Shown piece after piece: positions 30,941 to 43,535 of a DNA stretch of 64,000 nucleotides. The position numbers were made by a program, and so were the translations under genes. Source of the stretch: Dactylonectria macrodidyma. Taxonomy: Eukaryota; Ascomycota; Sordariomycetes; Hypocreales; Nectriaceae. The stretch lies in NCBI GenBank assembly GCA_020744425.1, contig JAGMUV010000004.1:2418001-2482000 (forward strand). Direction: 5' to 3'. How positions within the stretch are numbered: the stretch's first letter is position 1; every line of letters starts with the position of its first letter. The notes under the pieces are model-generated. The model searched no databases and had not been told where the DNA came from. It was given only the letters and a program-made list of their open reading frames with translations.

Positions 30941-33900
30941 AAGGTATGCTAGACTGCCGAGTGGGAACGCAGTGCCTGAAGCCAACAGGACTAGGCCACT
31001 TGAGATGCAGCTGAAAGCCTGAAAGGGCTGCCATTAGTTGCATTTGGTGCCTTGTACCTGCAGCCCCATCCCCCATCACGCACATGAAGCGAAGGCCGAG
31101 CCCCCTCCCCCTCCCCATCGCCGTCAATCTCACCTGCAGCATGCATGAGACTATCCCCATGCTACCAGCTGCACTACTCAGCGTCTCCCCCCTCTCCTAT
31201 GGCATGCTGACTCCCCGCTCGTAACCATTCACAGGCGTCGCGGTGACATTATCGTCGAACCCAAACCACAACCAAAGCCCACCCTATGTCACTATTGTCG
31301 GACTAACCAAGCCTTGTTGACTCCTCGAGGGGAAGTCTACTGCGCCTGCATAGTCTGAATCATCTCGTGAACGCCTCACTTGCGGTCAGCCCTCACCGAC
31401 TGTCTCTAATGTCTGAGGCCCGTCACTAATTACTCTGTCTCTGCTTTAGCAAAGAATGTCTCTGTCTGCTTTGTCGACGGATCTATCCATCCAGTCGGAG
31501 CCCTGCTGTTGTCTCACCCGTCTCATCGAGTAATTAATGGCTTTTTTCGTAGTAATTATTTCTTTTCTCATTCCCCCAACATCCGTCGATCATCACCGCG
31601 TGTATCGTCTCCCTCGTGGCGCCCACACGTCTCAGTTCAATATAACATTCCTCAGCGAACGCGTTAATCACTCGGCCTGTTCACACGCTATGCGCGGCAT
31701 CAAAACTAAAACTCGCCAATTCAGGCACCATCACGCACTTGATTCTCGCTAAATGGATTCCAGAGGGGAAAAAGGCCGTGCCCAGGTTTTAAGCTTGCAC
31801 ATATTCCCGATGGCCTTGAGAACGACTCTTTCACCGCCAGATTGATATTGATAGCGCGCGAACTGTCGTCCCGCCCCGTCCCATGGCGGCGCCAAGCAAA
31901 CCGATGCTCCTTTGCTCCTCCGATCCTCCGTCTGCACCCGGCGCCGGCGTTTGATGCGGGGCCTTTTCAGCAGGAGCATCCGTATGTACTCCATCGTGAG
32001 TAGAGTAAAGAAGGAGAGACTCTTGGGTCCCCATCTCGTGAACCCTCGTGCATGCGCGTGAATGCGGGCTGTCACGGAGATTGACCCCCTGACCGAACCC
32101 CTCAGACACGGCCCCAAGCCTCAACTCATTCATGCCTCAAGCTTTCAAATCATATAGTACAGTAGCTGCATATGCAAGAGGCGCGGTTCTCATGCAGGTA
32201 ATCCTGTGTGGCCGGTATCCGTCATCAATCTGCCATCACTCGCACACTTGCCATCCGTTGGCTCTCGTTGGCCCCAGCTCTGCGGGCGTGGCGTATTCCG
32301 TCCAGCTCCCTGCTAGCCGAACATCCAGCTCAGCAGCCATTCACACTCGAGAAGAGAGCAATCTACGCAGCCAAGACGGCGAAGACGAGCTCCTCGTTGC
32401 GGCCATGATCGTCGTTGTCCTGTTCGTTGTGGATCAATACCGATCGAGATTTCCCAGGCCGCTGGTAGCATCGCCCTTTGTTCGTTTTTTTGTCATTTTC
32501 TGCCCCTCCCAATCTCATCGCACATCGCTCAAATCTCATCTGGCAGACCTGGACCTGGCGCAAAAGAAAAACATCCCAGACCTCCGGGGCACGACCAGGC
32601 CCGTCAGCCAGCCCAAAACCATCCAGCTGGGACAGATTGGAAAGCCACTGAGACGCTGACTCCGGAGCGACAGCAAGGGGGGCTGCTTCAGGATGGCGAG
32701 ACGAGTGGTCAATTGAGCCTTCTGATTGACAGAAGCGAAATCTTTGATGACTTGCTTGACGTTACATCCGGGGACGATCGACCACAAGTGTTTACAAATT
32801 ATCCAAGGCCGCAAGAGTGACATCCATGCAAGCTGCCTCTCAAGTCCCCTCCACTACCACCTCCAGCCTCCACTGTGACAGTCTTCGGAGTTCCCACTCC
32901 AAGCTCAGCTGAGCCCACCCACTGTTTAAGTGATAAATCCGCCAGAACGGACAACCGAGGCCCGCATCTTCAGCCCCATCACAGCAGATGCAACCATCCC
33001 GAGAAACTCTGCCCACGCAACTAGCGACCAACAAGATTTGACTGGACGACCGAGTCTTTTGAACAAAGAGCTTGCGTGGCCGTGAGCCAGAGGGTTGGGC
33101 AAGTCGATTGGAGCATAGGCCATCGGTTCCTTTGTTTGGCTTTGCGTTAGTGGTTTAGATTCATTCGGGTTCCCGAGCTTGTGCATTTTGACGTTCGCTT
33201 CTTGGACGTGCCATTCAAAGTTTTACCCGCGTGTCTGAGAAGTATACACAACAAGGAACGCAAAGGTTCGTCTCGTGCCACAGATCACAACGCTGGCATC
33301 TTTTAGACTGTGATATGTCAAGCCACTTTTGTATTCATTCATGTTAGTTTTGGCTCTAGTCGTCCAGTTGTACCTCGCATCTGTTCCTGCTTGTACTACC
33401 CTGTACCGGCAAGTACTTCACCACAAGTCACTTTCACCCCCAAGCCGGCCTCCCTCCCTCATCAGCTCCTTAGAGGGCTGGATCGTCGTAGTGCCATTTT
33501 GACTGAGACACGCAACAACCACCAACACCCATTTTTTGACTGATAGTCATGATCGACGATGACAAACCCCACAAATGACTCCAGCTCGCCGATAGCCTTT
33601 ACGCAGGCCTCTTTAGCCATCTTCTCACCCGTCATCTCCAATTGGGCAGCCCCTGGGAAAACCCCTCTTCTTCAATCCGTGGCTTGCGTTCGTCCTGTCT
33701 CTGCTCATCAAACATGAGCGACTGGTCATCGTCACCGCCTATCTCGACCAATTGGCAACCTCGTGCAGCTGATCGACCCAATGGTGCGGGAAGCTGTTTG
33801 AGAGGTCATATCGTACCGTGTACATTGAGTGCTCTTTGCTTCGGTCTTACAACTGACCCCCTCCTCTCTCTTCACGAGCAACCATCATTGATACGAACCT

Positions 33901-35096
33901 CGTGTGCTCGGTCCAAGCTAACAAGTTAAAACTCTCTCGGGTGACACATCGTCCAATCACCGTCTCAATCCAACATCTTGCCTTCAAACAGCCTGCACGG
34001 GGTGGCCGATGGTGGAGTTGCGCCGTTGGCTGCCAACTTGTACCGCTGTATCCACCAGGTACTGGCCGCCACAGGCCACGGGTGCTGAGATGGGGCGCAG
34101 TAGAGCCATCTCGCAAAGGCCTTGGGCCGAGTGCAAGGACTCCCGTTCAATAGCGGCTGGTGGCGCCCCACGGCCTCGCGCTATTCCGCTCGACATGGGG
34201 CTAACAATGGTCTTGAGACCAAAAGGCATACACCCACTAGCTTCAGAGTTCCTTTGGTGGGCTGTGGGATCCGAACACTTACGGGAAGTTTGCGTATTTC
34301 CCCTCAATTAAGCTCCGCCTGCCCGTTCTGGTCACCCTCAAAGACCGATTATTATTTGCTAATTGCCCCTGGCTTGCTAACCATCAATCGGCAGAGCCAT
34401 CAACCCCGCAGCAACTGCCCTAAACCAAGCCATTACAGGGGGTTGGCTATCATGACCTTCGCCACAAGGGAAAAAGTGACTGGTAATGCTGGTATGGTGA
34501 TCATCTCATTATGATCCTCCTGGAGTGTCTGTAACCCGGAGCCTGGTTGTACAGCATTGCAGTAGGCTAGTGAACGCCAACATGATGCATGCCTACGTAG
34601 TAGGTAGTTATGATGTGTGCTGCTAATCTTCTATCAATTTGAAACACCTGCACTAGGTTGATCGACTGAACATCGAGCAAGCGGCTTCGTCATGGGCGCC
34701 GCATTCATTCCGTTCCGCCGATTTCATCAGTGACATACCACTATGAAATCTAAGCCCAGATGTAGGTATACTACGTGGTGTACGGTATGTTCGTATCTCC
34801 AACCATGTACAGTACATTGCCCATCATCCCACCCCCGCGAGGCCGCGGACAGATTCCTCCGATTGCGCCGACTGCACCGATGAAAGAAAGGAAGTCTTGG
34901 ACCTACCATCGTAGGTCTTTCAAGAGGCAATTCGCACACGCCACCCTCATGACGTTTCGTTTCCTAATGCTACATGGGTTTTATGTCGACTGTTGCGCTG
35001 GTTGGCTCGTTATGCTGGGAGTGAATGATTGACATGACGTCTTTGATGTCTGCCCCTGTTTGATGAGCGCTGTGTAGATCGCACGATATGACTTGA

Positions 35097-35548
35097 CTAC
35101 AGCACTCCATCATTCTCGCCGGGGAGTCGTTCCACGCGCTTTTGCTCCCAATCCTCTAGATCTTTACCGGCCAGCCTCTGTTGGCCAAGTCAGCAACATG
35201 ATCGAGCCAATTATGTATTTCTCGGTGCGACAGGTAAAGTGCATACGAAACAGATGACGGGGACGAATAGGTGTGACGCACATAGTACTCTTCCTTCATG
35301 TCCACCTTCCGTGCAGATCGGCGGACGTTCAGCTCCTCCTCCTTGGTCATTTGGCGGACCTTGCGATCGTAGCGCTCGTACCTGACGGCGGTGGCGGGCG
35401 TTAGGACGAAGGAACCTGCGACAATGACGGCCATGAAGGGCAGGCCGAACATGAGAAAGGGATGCTTGTTCATGACACGACGGTACCGCATGCCGATGGA
35501 GTTCATCTCGGCAGCGCCCCGAAACCGTTTGGTCTGGAAAGCCGGCAT
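35097..35548 (-). CDS. COX16: Cytochrome c oxidase assembly protein Cox16
   Basis: Cox16 is a mitochondrial inner-membrane protein needed to assemble complex IV. Two exons, 35548-35282 and 35177-35097, give 115 residues. A basic N-terminus is followed by RYRRVMNKHPFLMFGLPF, one transmembrane segment (about residues 32-50), then the family signature VLTPATAVRYERYDRKVRQM and KVDMKEEYY. The second exon supplies RLAGKDLEDWEQKRVERLPG, the normal C-terminus. Reading through the 104-base intron instead would give an atypical C-terminus, which supports the splice (donor GTGCGT, acceptor CAACAG). Confidence 0.93.
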
Positions 35549-38500
35549 CCTTGCGGTGGATCGATCACAATCAATCAGTCGGGAATGCGGGTGGTCGGTC
35601 TGCCGGTCTCTCGGATTAAGTGGTGGTGGATTGAGCCGGATTGTTTCGGGTGGTCAGACGAGGCTGAGAGTTGAGATTGATGATGAACGGGCGAGGTTGT
35701 CGCCAAGACCGCGGCTGGGACAAGCGAAGGCTCCTCAAGGTCGAGCTCTCACTGTGGGATTGTTAATTCTTTTCTGTGCGTCTCGTAGCCAGTGGCCTGA
35801 TTATTTGCGACAGTTGCAATTTGCTCACGAAAGACGAAGCATTGATTTGGTCACAGGTTCTCGGCGCAGAATGGCCTGTGCGGCGAATGTGTTTTCCCGG
35901 GTCAGCGTCACAGTGGGGATCTGTTAGCCTTCTTGTTAATTATGGGAATTCTCAACAATCAACGGTCGAAACCGTCAAACATCTAACTAGCCCATCTCCA
36001 CATCACACGGGCCAGACGAAGACGCTTCCTCTTTCAGCCTCATCGTGCGAGAATCCGTCGTCTGAGCCGATTGCTCACGGACCATGAAATCCAGGGTCCT
36101 GAATCCACTTCATTTCTTCCATGGAACATCCTGCCATCCACGGAAGAATCTGCCATTCACCGAACATTCACATGGCCATGTACCCGTGAGTACCAACCGT
36201 GCAGACGCTGAACGAAGCCCCATATTGGAATACGCGGGCACATCCTTGACACGACAGACTCCATCCGGCGACGATTTGTCGAGCATTCTCCGGCCCATAG
36301 GGTTCCTCTCCTCGGAGATTCACGCTGTTGCTCTCGTGGCCAACCTCGCCCTGTTCGTTCTCCGCCGCCATTTCCATGTTCTGCACCTCGAGACGGGTCC
36401 AAACGCACGGGTGATGGCTCGGCATTCATTTGCGCCGGTGGAATTGCCCATTGCTCACTCGTGCCATTATAGTGAGAAAAAAAAGTACACCAGATAAAAA
36501 TATTTTACAGTCTAGTCCCTTGCTTTACCGTCACATTAAGATCGTCAACCACTGGACCCTGATTTTGGGCGTGGGGCTAGAGTCACGAACGCTGTTCCTT
36601 TGGTGTGATGGAGCAGCCAACAGCAACACGACAGCCAATCGCAGTATGCCCAAAACAAATCCCACAAATGGTGGGCTCGCAGGCACGCGACCACGATGAT
36701 TCTTCGGTAAATTGGTGGATCATCAACTCCGACAGACGGCTCGGCCCCAAGTACGGACAAACTCGCCTGGTTCCCTACCCTACAAGCAGAGGTCATTCAA
36801 TTGGTAAGCCCGCACACTCTCTCACAACATGCTAGAGATGATTGACCCTCATTCCATTTGCGCATTGAACTCGTTCAAGACTCGAATTCATTGTGCCGAT
36901 AGAGGACTTTGATGTACACCCCATTGACTCGTTTCTTTCTCGTACTTCTCGATCAAAACTCCAGTAATATCCGGATTCTTCACAATTGACCTTTGAGTTG
37001 AACCCTCTGTAAAGTAAAGGAATTTCTACAGGGAGGCTCCGAGGATCGACTTCGAGGCTTGATATTCTGATAGTCAAGATGTGTTGACAATTCATCCCCG
37101 GAAGGTGGTACTCTCTGAGCCATGTGCAGTCTTTTGGTACAGCTTTGTCGGTCCCTTGGCCCTGCCAATTGTTGGGCGTTTACACAACCAAGAAACGGAA
37201 ATTTTACTGGCATCATGTGAAGATGAAGTTGTCTCTCTTCTAATATCCGCCCACGACTTGATGAGATTGATGGCCATATGCATGGATAGGTGCCACGAAG
37301 GAGACCTCACAATTTGTGACCGAGAATGGTTATTTGAGGGAGAATCAAGCTACTTCGAACCTGACGGACGATTTGAGTACTGGCTTCCTTTAGCGAACAA
37401 GTTGAAGCTCAACAAGTGAGCGGTTCGTCATGTGCCCGCGACCTACAAGTTGGGGTTGCGTTGCTGGCACGCACAAGTAGATGTTTGGGTAGTGGTTTTA
37501 TGTATAACGTGTGTTAGGATAACATTTTAATTTTTGAAGTGCGTCTATATATCTTGAGAACCGGAGCGTCGAGTTTGTTTACGCAGCAGCTCAGGATGCA
37601 CGAAACCGATGCCAGTCCTTGTCCATGTCATATTTCAAGCACAATATAGAATGTAAGAAAGAGCTGAAATGAATCACTTTCCACGTTTAAAGTAATAGAG
37701 GAGCTATGATTGGCGAATGTCTGCTAGTTGTTTTCTCTCGGCTTTAGCTTGGGCGCAAGTAGGGGCGCGAAGGCAATATGCAGGCAATGGGCATGCTCTA
37801 GATGCCAAGAGAGAGCAGCACTCAACTAAAAGATAGAGGAGAAGCTCCACTTGGATTAGACTCATTGAGTTCTGTTCGGGATTGCCGACGATGAGATGTG
37901 TCTGATGTTGAGCTTGGATCCTGGTATCAGCAATCTCAAAATGAACACTGCAGGGTGTCGACGACTGACCCGACTCGCGCGGAATTATTGGTCAACTAGT
38001 TAACCCATAAATATAATATTGGGGAAAGACTCATAGATAGAACCGCTGAGAGGAATTTGACCGAGGGCGTTCACGTAGCTCGAGAGCTATGTACTCAAGG
38101 ACAACTGGTGACGCTGGCCGTCATGCTGTAGAACCCAATACTCCTCGTGGCAGTCATTGGCCTTGTGAATACTATCGGACTACATATGGCTGACACGGCT
38201 CATTACCTTAATATTATGCTTAATCACTTTTAATCTTCCGCTAGGATTTTCGGTCACATCATTCTTGCGGTTCAACCTAGAGTAGTGCTGTGTTCCCAGG
38301 AACGAACACTCTATTATATGAGTGCTGCGAATCTTGCGACTCTGTTTTAACAAATTGAAATTTTGTTTTAATGGGTTTTCCTCAAACTCATCTGAATACG
38401 TATCCCCTCTCATTGTGATGATATGTTCGCAAGTGGAAAGATGTTCGTTCTGTGATGCTAACTAGGCATGTGCCACAACCTGATCGAAGCTGCAGTAACC

Positions 38501-38627
38501 GTAGAAGCGACGAGATATCATGAGCGGCGATTTTAAAAAAGGAAAAAGAAAAAGAAAACAAGTCAAGTCCTCCGAGATACAGAAACCATCGAACACTATG
38601 ACGAGGGAAAAAAAAAGAAACATGAGA
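35549..38627. other. 3.1-kb intergenic region, AT-rich toward its end
   Basis: The first few hundred bases should be the COX16 promoter. A plus-strand frame at 37063-37419 looks coding in its last 60 codons but has no upstream ATG in frame; it is described separately. From about 37500 to 38600 the sequence is AT-rich with no supported gene. Confidence 0.4.
37063..37419 (+). pseudogene. Possible gene remnant or isolated exon
   Basis: This frame runs 118 codons from just after a stop to a TGA at 37417-37419. It has no ATG near its beginning; a possible beginning at 37081 is GTG. Its second half reads like a real globular or helical protein: NQETEILLASCEDEVVSLL, an ISAHDLMRLMAICMDRC segment, then an aromatic acidic part (SSYFEPDGRFEYWLPLANK). 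I do not recognise the family. It could be the last exon of a gene whose other exons I cannot find, or a decayed copy. Chance is also possible. Confidence 0.22.
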
Positions 38628-38714
38628 TCCCCGAGACCTGGCTCGAACAGGTGACCTTTCGGTAACGAAGGTGGCAGTTACAGCCGAACGCTCTTCCAGC
38701 TGAGCTACTCGGGG
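38628..38714 (-). tRNA. tRNA-Tyr (anticodon GTA) with intron
   Basis: Read on the minus strand, the acceptor stem CCCCGAG pairs with CTCGGGG, followed by discriminator A. The D arm is GCTC..GAGC, the anticodon stem TTCGG pairs with CCGAA, and the T arm has the GTTCGAGCC B box. The anticodon loop begins CTGTAA, giving GTA for Tyr. An insert of about 14 bases follows the base after the anticodon, the normal place of a tRNA-Tyr intron in eukaryotes. It stands alone in AT-rich sequence. Confidence 0.93.
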
Positions 38715-39270
38715 ATGAGTTGTTGCGTTCCGACGCTCATTTTAGTGCTCATGTAGCTTAGGATTTAGATACAGTTGTTGTCACATGCTCGCCCTTCATT
38801 AAGTAAATGCGCACGGCATGATATGTCGTCGGCTCAGAAGTGGAAAATGACATCGGATGAAGCATTGGGAAAGTTCGAATTTAAGGTTTAATTCCTGAGC
38901 GGAATGCAATTAGGCAATGTAATTTAGTGTCCAGGTATCATCTTCATCATGTCTCAAATTACCTAACTGTGTGGGCTGGTGACATGGAATGTGTCTCAAC
39001 TTCTGTCGCATTGACAGCCACGTATGAAACCATGAAATGCATCATGTGTCTTCTAGACAACTGGTCTTTCCGCACTCTCGAGGTCTTGGTGACCGCCTGC
39101 TCCATCCCATTTCGAATATCTTGGCCTCATGACGATCGTTATTTGAAGCTTCCGGAAATTGGGGGACCGCGGCCCGCATGCATGGTTCCGTTGGTCGTCT
39201 TACCCAACCAGACGTCAAACGGCCAATTAAGACAGGAAATTTTGTTCTAGGCGGAATAGAATCAAATATT
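38715..39270. other. Intergenic region after tRNA-Tyr
   Basis: These 556 bases lie between the tRNA 5' end and the dynactin p24 stop codon. A 107-codon plus-strand frame at 38927-39250 has no recognisable content. Confidence 0.45.
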
Positions 39271-39928
39271 TCATAAGTCATCTTCCTCATCCAGTTCTCT
39301 TTCTGCTCTCCGGACTTGTCGCTCGGCGGTTTCTACCCGAGATACTAGATCCGCCATTACGTTTGAGTTGTCTAGCACTCCGCTTTCATACCAGGATCGG
39401 ATAATTCTCTCGCTTCGTTTTCGTAGATCGGCCATCTCGGCCGCCTGTGCAAGTTGGGTTGCCTCGACTGCCTTCATGCGGTCTCCTAATGCGATGAGGG
39501 CGGTGCTTTCGCTTGGATCGGGAATGGGGCTATCTTTGATCGCAGTCAAGGAGGATAGTGTGGACGGAAACGAGGAGGCAGAGGCGAGGACGATGGACTG
39601 GACGGCATCGGCGGAGAGCTGAGAGGGAGGTTCGGAGGGGTCGGCGGAATGGAAGAAGTCCGGATGTGATTTATCTGGAACAAATTGAGTATGGGATGGA
39701 GATCGAAGGGCACTAATTCGGGGGTATCGTACAGATCTTGATGAGCTCGCCGTAGACGCGAATCTTGGAGGTCAAGAGGGAGAAGCGCTTCTCGAGGTCG
39801 CCAATCTTCTCGAGGGCCGAATATTCTTGAGCAAGGGAGGGCGAGACGGTTTGGCCGTAGAGGAGATGTTCGACTCGCAGGAGGCGCGACTCGAGGAGGT
39901 CAAGCGTGGAGAGGGTCGTTTGGTCCAT
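39271..39928 (-). CDS. ro-10: Dynactin p24 subunit (RO-10 type nuclear distribution protein)
   Basis: Dynactin p24 (RO-10 in Neurospora, human p22/DCTN3) is part of the shoulder of dynactin, the dynein activator that moves nuclei along hyphal microtubules. Two exons, 39928-39733 and 39674-39271, join through a split Tyr codon and give 199 residues. The start MDQTTLSTLDLLESRLLRVE at 39928 is family-typical, followed by HLLYG and a helix ending LTSKIRVYGELIKIY. Exon 2 has SHPDFFH, then a long heptad-rich region (MKAVEATQLAQAAEMADLRK) and an ending rich in Glu/Arg (VETAERQVRRAERELDEEDD). Frames extending upstream of 39928 have no family content. Confidence 0.88.
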
Positions 39929-40825
39929 GGCGACAGCAACGGAGCTGGTCGCAGCTACACGGTCTCGAAACGGTGTGAGGGGCAAAGCGACAAAGATGTG
40001 AAGGTTGCGGGCCAGGCGGGAGGCAAGGGCAGAAGCGGGGGGGTCAGGAAGTTTGTCAATATCATGAACAAAGGAGCGAGACGTGTGGAGCCATGGCGCA
40101 TTGTCATATGAATTTATGAAGCTTGGGCATGGGGCGGTTTGATCCCTGGCCAGCGCACCAAGGACGGTGAAGAATGGCATATTGTAACTCCCTGGCAGGC
40201 AGCCGCAATCCCGCTGTTATTCCACTGGTGGCCCCCTGAAGCCATGGAAATGGAGGGTTCCTTAGCAAGGCTGCCAACAGCGTTAGCGCTCCGATTGGGC
40301 TTCCCGGGAAGAGAAAGTCCCTGGGACCCGTTGTGTCAGCATCGTCAGTGGATGGATCATGGGCGCGTGCTCAGACAGGCCTGTGCCCGGGCCCCCCGCA
40401 GACCGCTGTCGCTGGCTTGTCATCAAAGGATCGTGGCACAGGAGGAATTCTACCAAGGCGCAGCTTCGTCTCCTGACCAACTTTGCTGGCCATCTTCATC
40501 CTTCTTCAACCACCACAACATCGCCAAATAACGACATACGACCGGGTTTCCGTCATCTCTGCAACTCAAAGACCGACATTCTGTGGCCTTGGTGCCGCGG
40601 GACGGTGCACTGGCGTAGTGGCGACCGCACGAGACTAGCCAAATTCCATCAACGCCATCTCATGTTGGCCTCGCCTTCCCGACTCGACTTTTGATTACCT
40701 CCTCTACAACCCCAAAACATACGCGCCGACACGTTTACCTACCCCGAAGCACCCTCACCATCGCTTGCGCCGCTGAAGCCGAACCCGCGACGACCTTGCG
40801 ACTGCCTTGCCACGAGCGCTATCCT
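39929..40825. other. Divergent intergenic region, dynactin p24 / vacuolar transporter
   Basis: This 897-base stretch separates the two start codons and must hold both promoters. A plus-strand frame at 40139-40531 overlaps equally long frames and shows no domain. Confidence 0.45.
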
Positions 40826-42636
40826 ATGACGACGTACTCGACCATATCTGATGGAAACGCTTCCAACACGAGAAGTGCCGGCGTCATGTCTAGGTAAGAC
40901 CCGGCCACTCAATCGCCATTGTCGCCCAGCCTCAACGACCATAATACTGACGGGATTTGCTCCGTAGAAATCGACACCGAGGTCACAAGGATGGCGGCCA
41001 AGGAGGCCAGGCCACCACTATGAGCAGCGTGGTTAATCTGCTGAATACCAGTGCGTCCTGGAACCCCCCCGAGAACCCCAGCGGCTTGCTAATGGGAACC
41101 CTGCAGTTGTTGGTGCTGGCACACTTGCCATGCCCTCGGTTATGTCCCATATGGGCATCATGCTCGGCGTCTTAATGATTGTCTGGTCAGGAATGACCTC
41201 CGCCTTCGGTCTCTACCTTCAATCCCGATGCGCCCGATATCTCGATCGCGGAACCGCGTCCTTCTTCGCCCTTTCGCAAATCACATACCCCAACGCAGCC
41301 GTCATATTCGATGCCGCGATTGCCATCAAATGTTTTGGTGTAGGCGTTTCATACATGATCATTATTGGCGATCTGATGCCGGGCGTCGTTCTGGGCTTCG
41401 CCAGTCGAGCCGCCGAGATTCCGTTTCTCGTCGACCGAAATTTCTGGATCACCGCATTTATGCTCCTTATTATTCCCCTCAGTTTCTTACGAAGGCTTGA
41501 TTCCCTCAAGTACACTAGTCTTGTCGCCTTGGTATCAATTGGCTACCTCATTGTCTTGGTTGTCTATCATTTTGCTGTCGATAAGCACGCCGACCCCCGC
41601 AGCATTCGCGTCATTCAGTGGGGAGGAGCCGTTGAAATGTTCAGCGCCCTGCCAGTGGTTGTGTTTGCCTATACTTGCCACCAAAACGTCAGACCCGCTT
41701 CTATCTCTTGCTTTCAACCTAGGCTAACCTGTTACAGATGTTCTCAATCTTGAACGAACTCAAGGATAACTCCCCCTCTAGCATCGTTGGGGTTGTTGGG
41801 ATAAGCATTGGGTCTGCTGCCTCTATTTACACCTTAGTGGCCATCACTGGCTACATTACATTTGGAAATGCTGTTGTTGGAAATATTGTCTCCATGTGTA
41901 AGTCCCTTATGTTTTTCCACTCCCAGAGCTACGCTAATCTGTGACAGACCCTACTGGAGTTGCGTCGACTATTGGCAAGGCGGCCATTGTTGTTCTTGTA
42001 ACATTTTCTGTGCCGCTACAAGTCCATCCGTGTCGCGCTTCTCTCGACGCCGTTTTGAGGTGGCGACCTAACCCCTCTCACACGCCCAGTGGGCGAACAG
42101 CGGCGCCCCTCTTGAATACACCCGCCGCACCACGAGGTGACCACGGAGGAGGTTCTATGTCTGACCTGCGCTTTGCTGTAATCACCACTTTTATCCTGAT
42201 ACTGGCATATTTCACCGCCTTATCGGTGACCAGCCTAGCCCGTGTGTTAGCCTTCGTTGGCAGCACTGGATCGACTTCGATCAGTTTTATCCTTCCGGGT
42301 CTTTTCTATTACAAGATCAGTGACCCCGATAGCATTTATCATCAACGCTTGGTGAAGGAAGATGACGATATCGACGAGGATTCCTCATCCGATGTCGAAG
42401 AATCTGCTGCGCTCGCGCAAAGCACTACGAGCGTTCGCAGTGCCGCTAGCATCGCGAGCAATGTTAGCACTCATAGCTCTCCAGGCTCGTGGCGCTGGCG
42501 GAAGAAGTTCCGATGGGACCTTGAGCACATCCATCATGCTAATCTACGACGCATGTCACTCGCGCTTGCGATATATGGAATGGTGGTGATGGCTGTGTGC
42601 TTGGCCCTGAATATTTTCTTTTCTGCCACTCATTAA
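40826..42636 (+). CDS. Vacuolar amino acid transporter (AVT family, AAAP superfamily)
   Basis: Five exons are inferred: 40826-40893, 40968-41050, 41107-41687, 41738-41897 and 41948-42636, giving 526 residues. AVT proteins move amino acids across the vacuolar membrane coupled to protons; the closest yeast types are Avt5-Avt7, which export from the vacuole. Family marks are SSVVNLLNTIVGAGTLAMPS in the first membrane segment (made by joining exons 2 and 3), GVGVSYMIIIGDLMPGVVLG, ALPVVVFAYTCHQN with MFSILNEL across a junction, and ITGYITFGN. About ten or eleven hydrophobic segments are visible. An acidic, Ser-rich loop (DDDIDEDSSSDVEE) sits before the last membrane segment, likely cytosolic. The third intron begins GTCAGA, weaker than the others. 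Substrate is not predictable. Confidence 0.88.
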
Positions 42637-43099
42637 ACTTGTTATTTTTTTCATCACGGCCGATTTGGAGAAGAGTATATGCATGCTGGCTATGGGGTGG
42701 TTCATGGTGGCATACACGGCGTCTTGACAGCGATGTCGCAGTCGCTTTTCCATAGGTGCGGCGTTTCAGTTAGACATTGCTTTTGGATACACGTTTAAAC
42801 ATAAGTTTCTAATCGTCACATCCAATTTCTCGTATATATGGTCCGTGATTCTTGACAAGCCGGATTTTGGCCTCCAGACTCGCATTGTGTGTTGTTGAGG
42901 AGAATGCCTCCACATGATTCGATGCCAATAGCCAGAGATGGGGCATCTTGGGACTGTTCTATTCAGTCTGACCATACGTTTCCGCTGGGTTGCTCAGAGC
43001 TCCCGCGCACATCACACCCAAGCCAACGCCTTGAAATGCTTTCATACATATCATACATCTGGCGTTTTCCAAGCAAGCGCCGCGCCTCGTCCGTCCTCT
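42637..43099. other. Convergent 3' intergenic region
   Basis: These 463 bases between the transporter and bS16m stop codons should hold both 3' UTRs. No gene is visible. Confidence 0.5.
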
Positions 43100-43535
43100 T
43101 TATCGTACTTGCGCAAAGGTCGTTTTCAATGGCTTCACACCCTGCGTCTTCTTCGCTCCAAACTCCTTCTTCGGCACGATTCCCACCATGGAGAGTAATC
43201 GCCACGCTGTGTCCGTTGGTTGGGCGCCCACACCGATCCAGTAGCGTGCTCGGAAAGGGTCGAGCTGGATGTCCTTGTGCAGCGTGCCTGAGTCGTCGTA
43301 GGGGTCGGCTTTAGGGATGGGATCATATGTGCCGATGACCTCGAGGGGACGAGAGTTCCGTGCCGTCCTGTGCGGATTGTTAGCATTCGCAGAACTTTGT
43401 ATGTCGTACGTCCGAGGAAATCGGTGGGTTTCGGGGTCGCGGAAGCGGGAGGTCGTACCGGGCGTGGGCGACGACGATGTTGTAAAAGGGCGCATTGCGA
43501 CGCCCGAAGCGGGCGAGGCGGATCTTGACGACCAT
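43100..43535 (-). CDS. MRPS16: Mitochondrial small ribosomal subunit protein bS16m
   Basis: Two exons, 43535-43459 and 43367-43100, joined over a 91-base intron, give 114 residues. bS16 is a structural protein of the small subunit, here of the mitochondrial ribosome. The start MVVKIRLARFGRRNAPFYNI is the strongly conserved bS16 N-terminus, and the junction gives VVAHARTARNSRPLEVIGTY as expected. DPFRARYWIGVGAQPTDTAW is the second signature. A basic C-terminal tail (KKEFGAKKTQGVKPLKTT) extends beyond the bacterial core. It is divergent from the NAXE gene. Confidence 0.93.

Larger units (their letters stand above)
27518..35096. other. 7.6-kb region without a supported gene
   Basis: I examined both strands. 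Many open frames of 60-176 codons occur, but they overlap one another, lack domains and often begin at non-ATG codons. Much of 28.0-30.9 kb is GC-rich with pyrimidine-rich stretches. It contains the 23-G run, a 16-base perfect palindrome and several short tandem repeats, each listed separately. It could be the promoter and long leader of the gene at 26705-27517, or contain non-coding RNA; neither is shown. Confidence 0.4.

Noticed and set aside
32132..32659. A 175-codon plus-strand frame
   Set aside because: Low-information composition and no domain; competing frames overlap it.
36084..36497. A 137-codon plus-strand frame
   Set aside because: No domain, strong overlap with minus-strand frames, and no plausible splice partners.
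37500..39000. An AT-rich block considered as a RIP-mutated transposon
   Set aside because: No remnant of transposase, integrase or reverse transcriptase and no terminal repeats could be seen. AT-richness alone is not enough.
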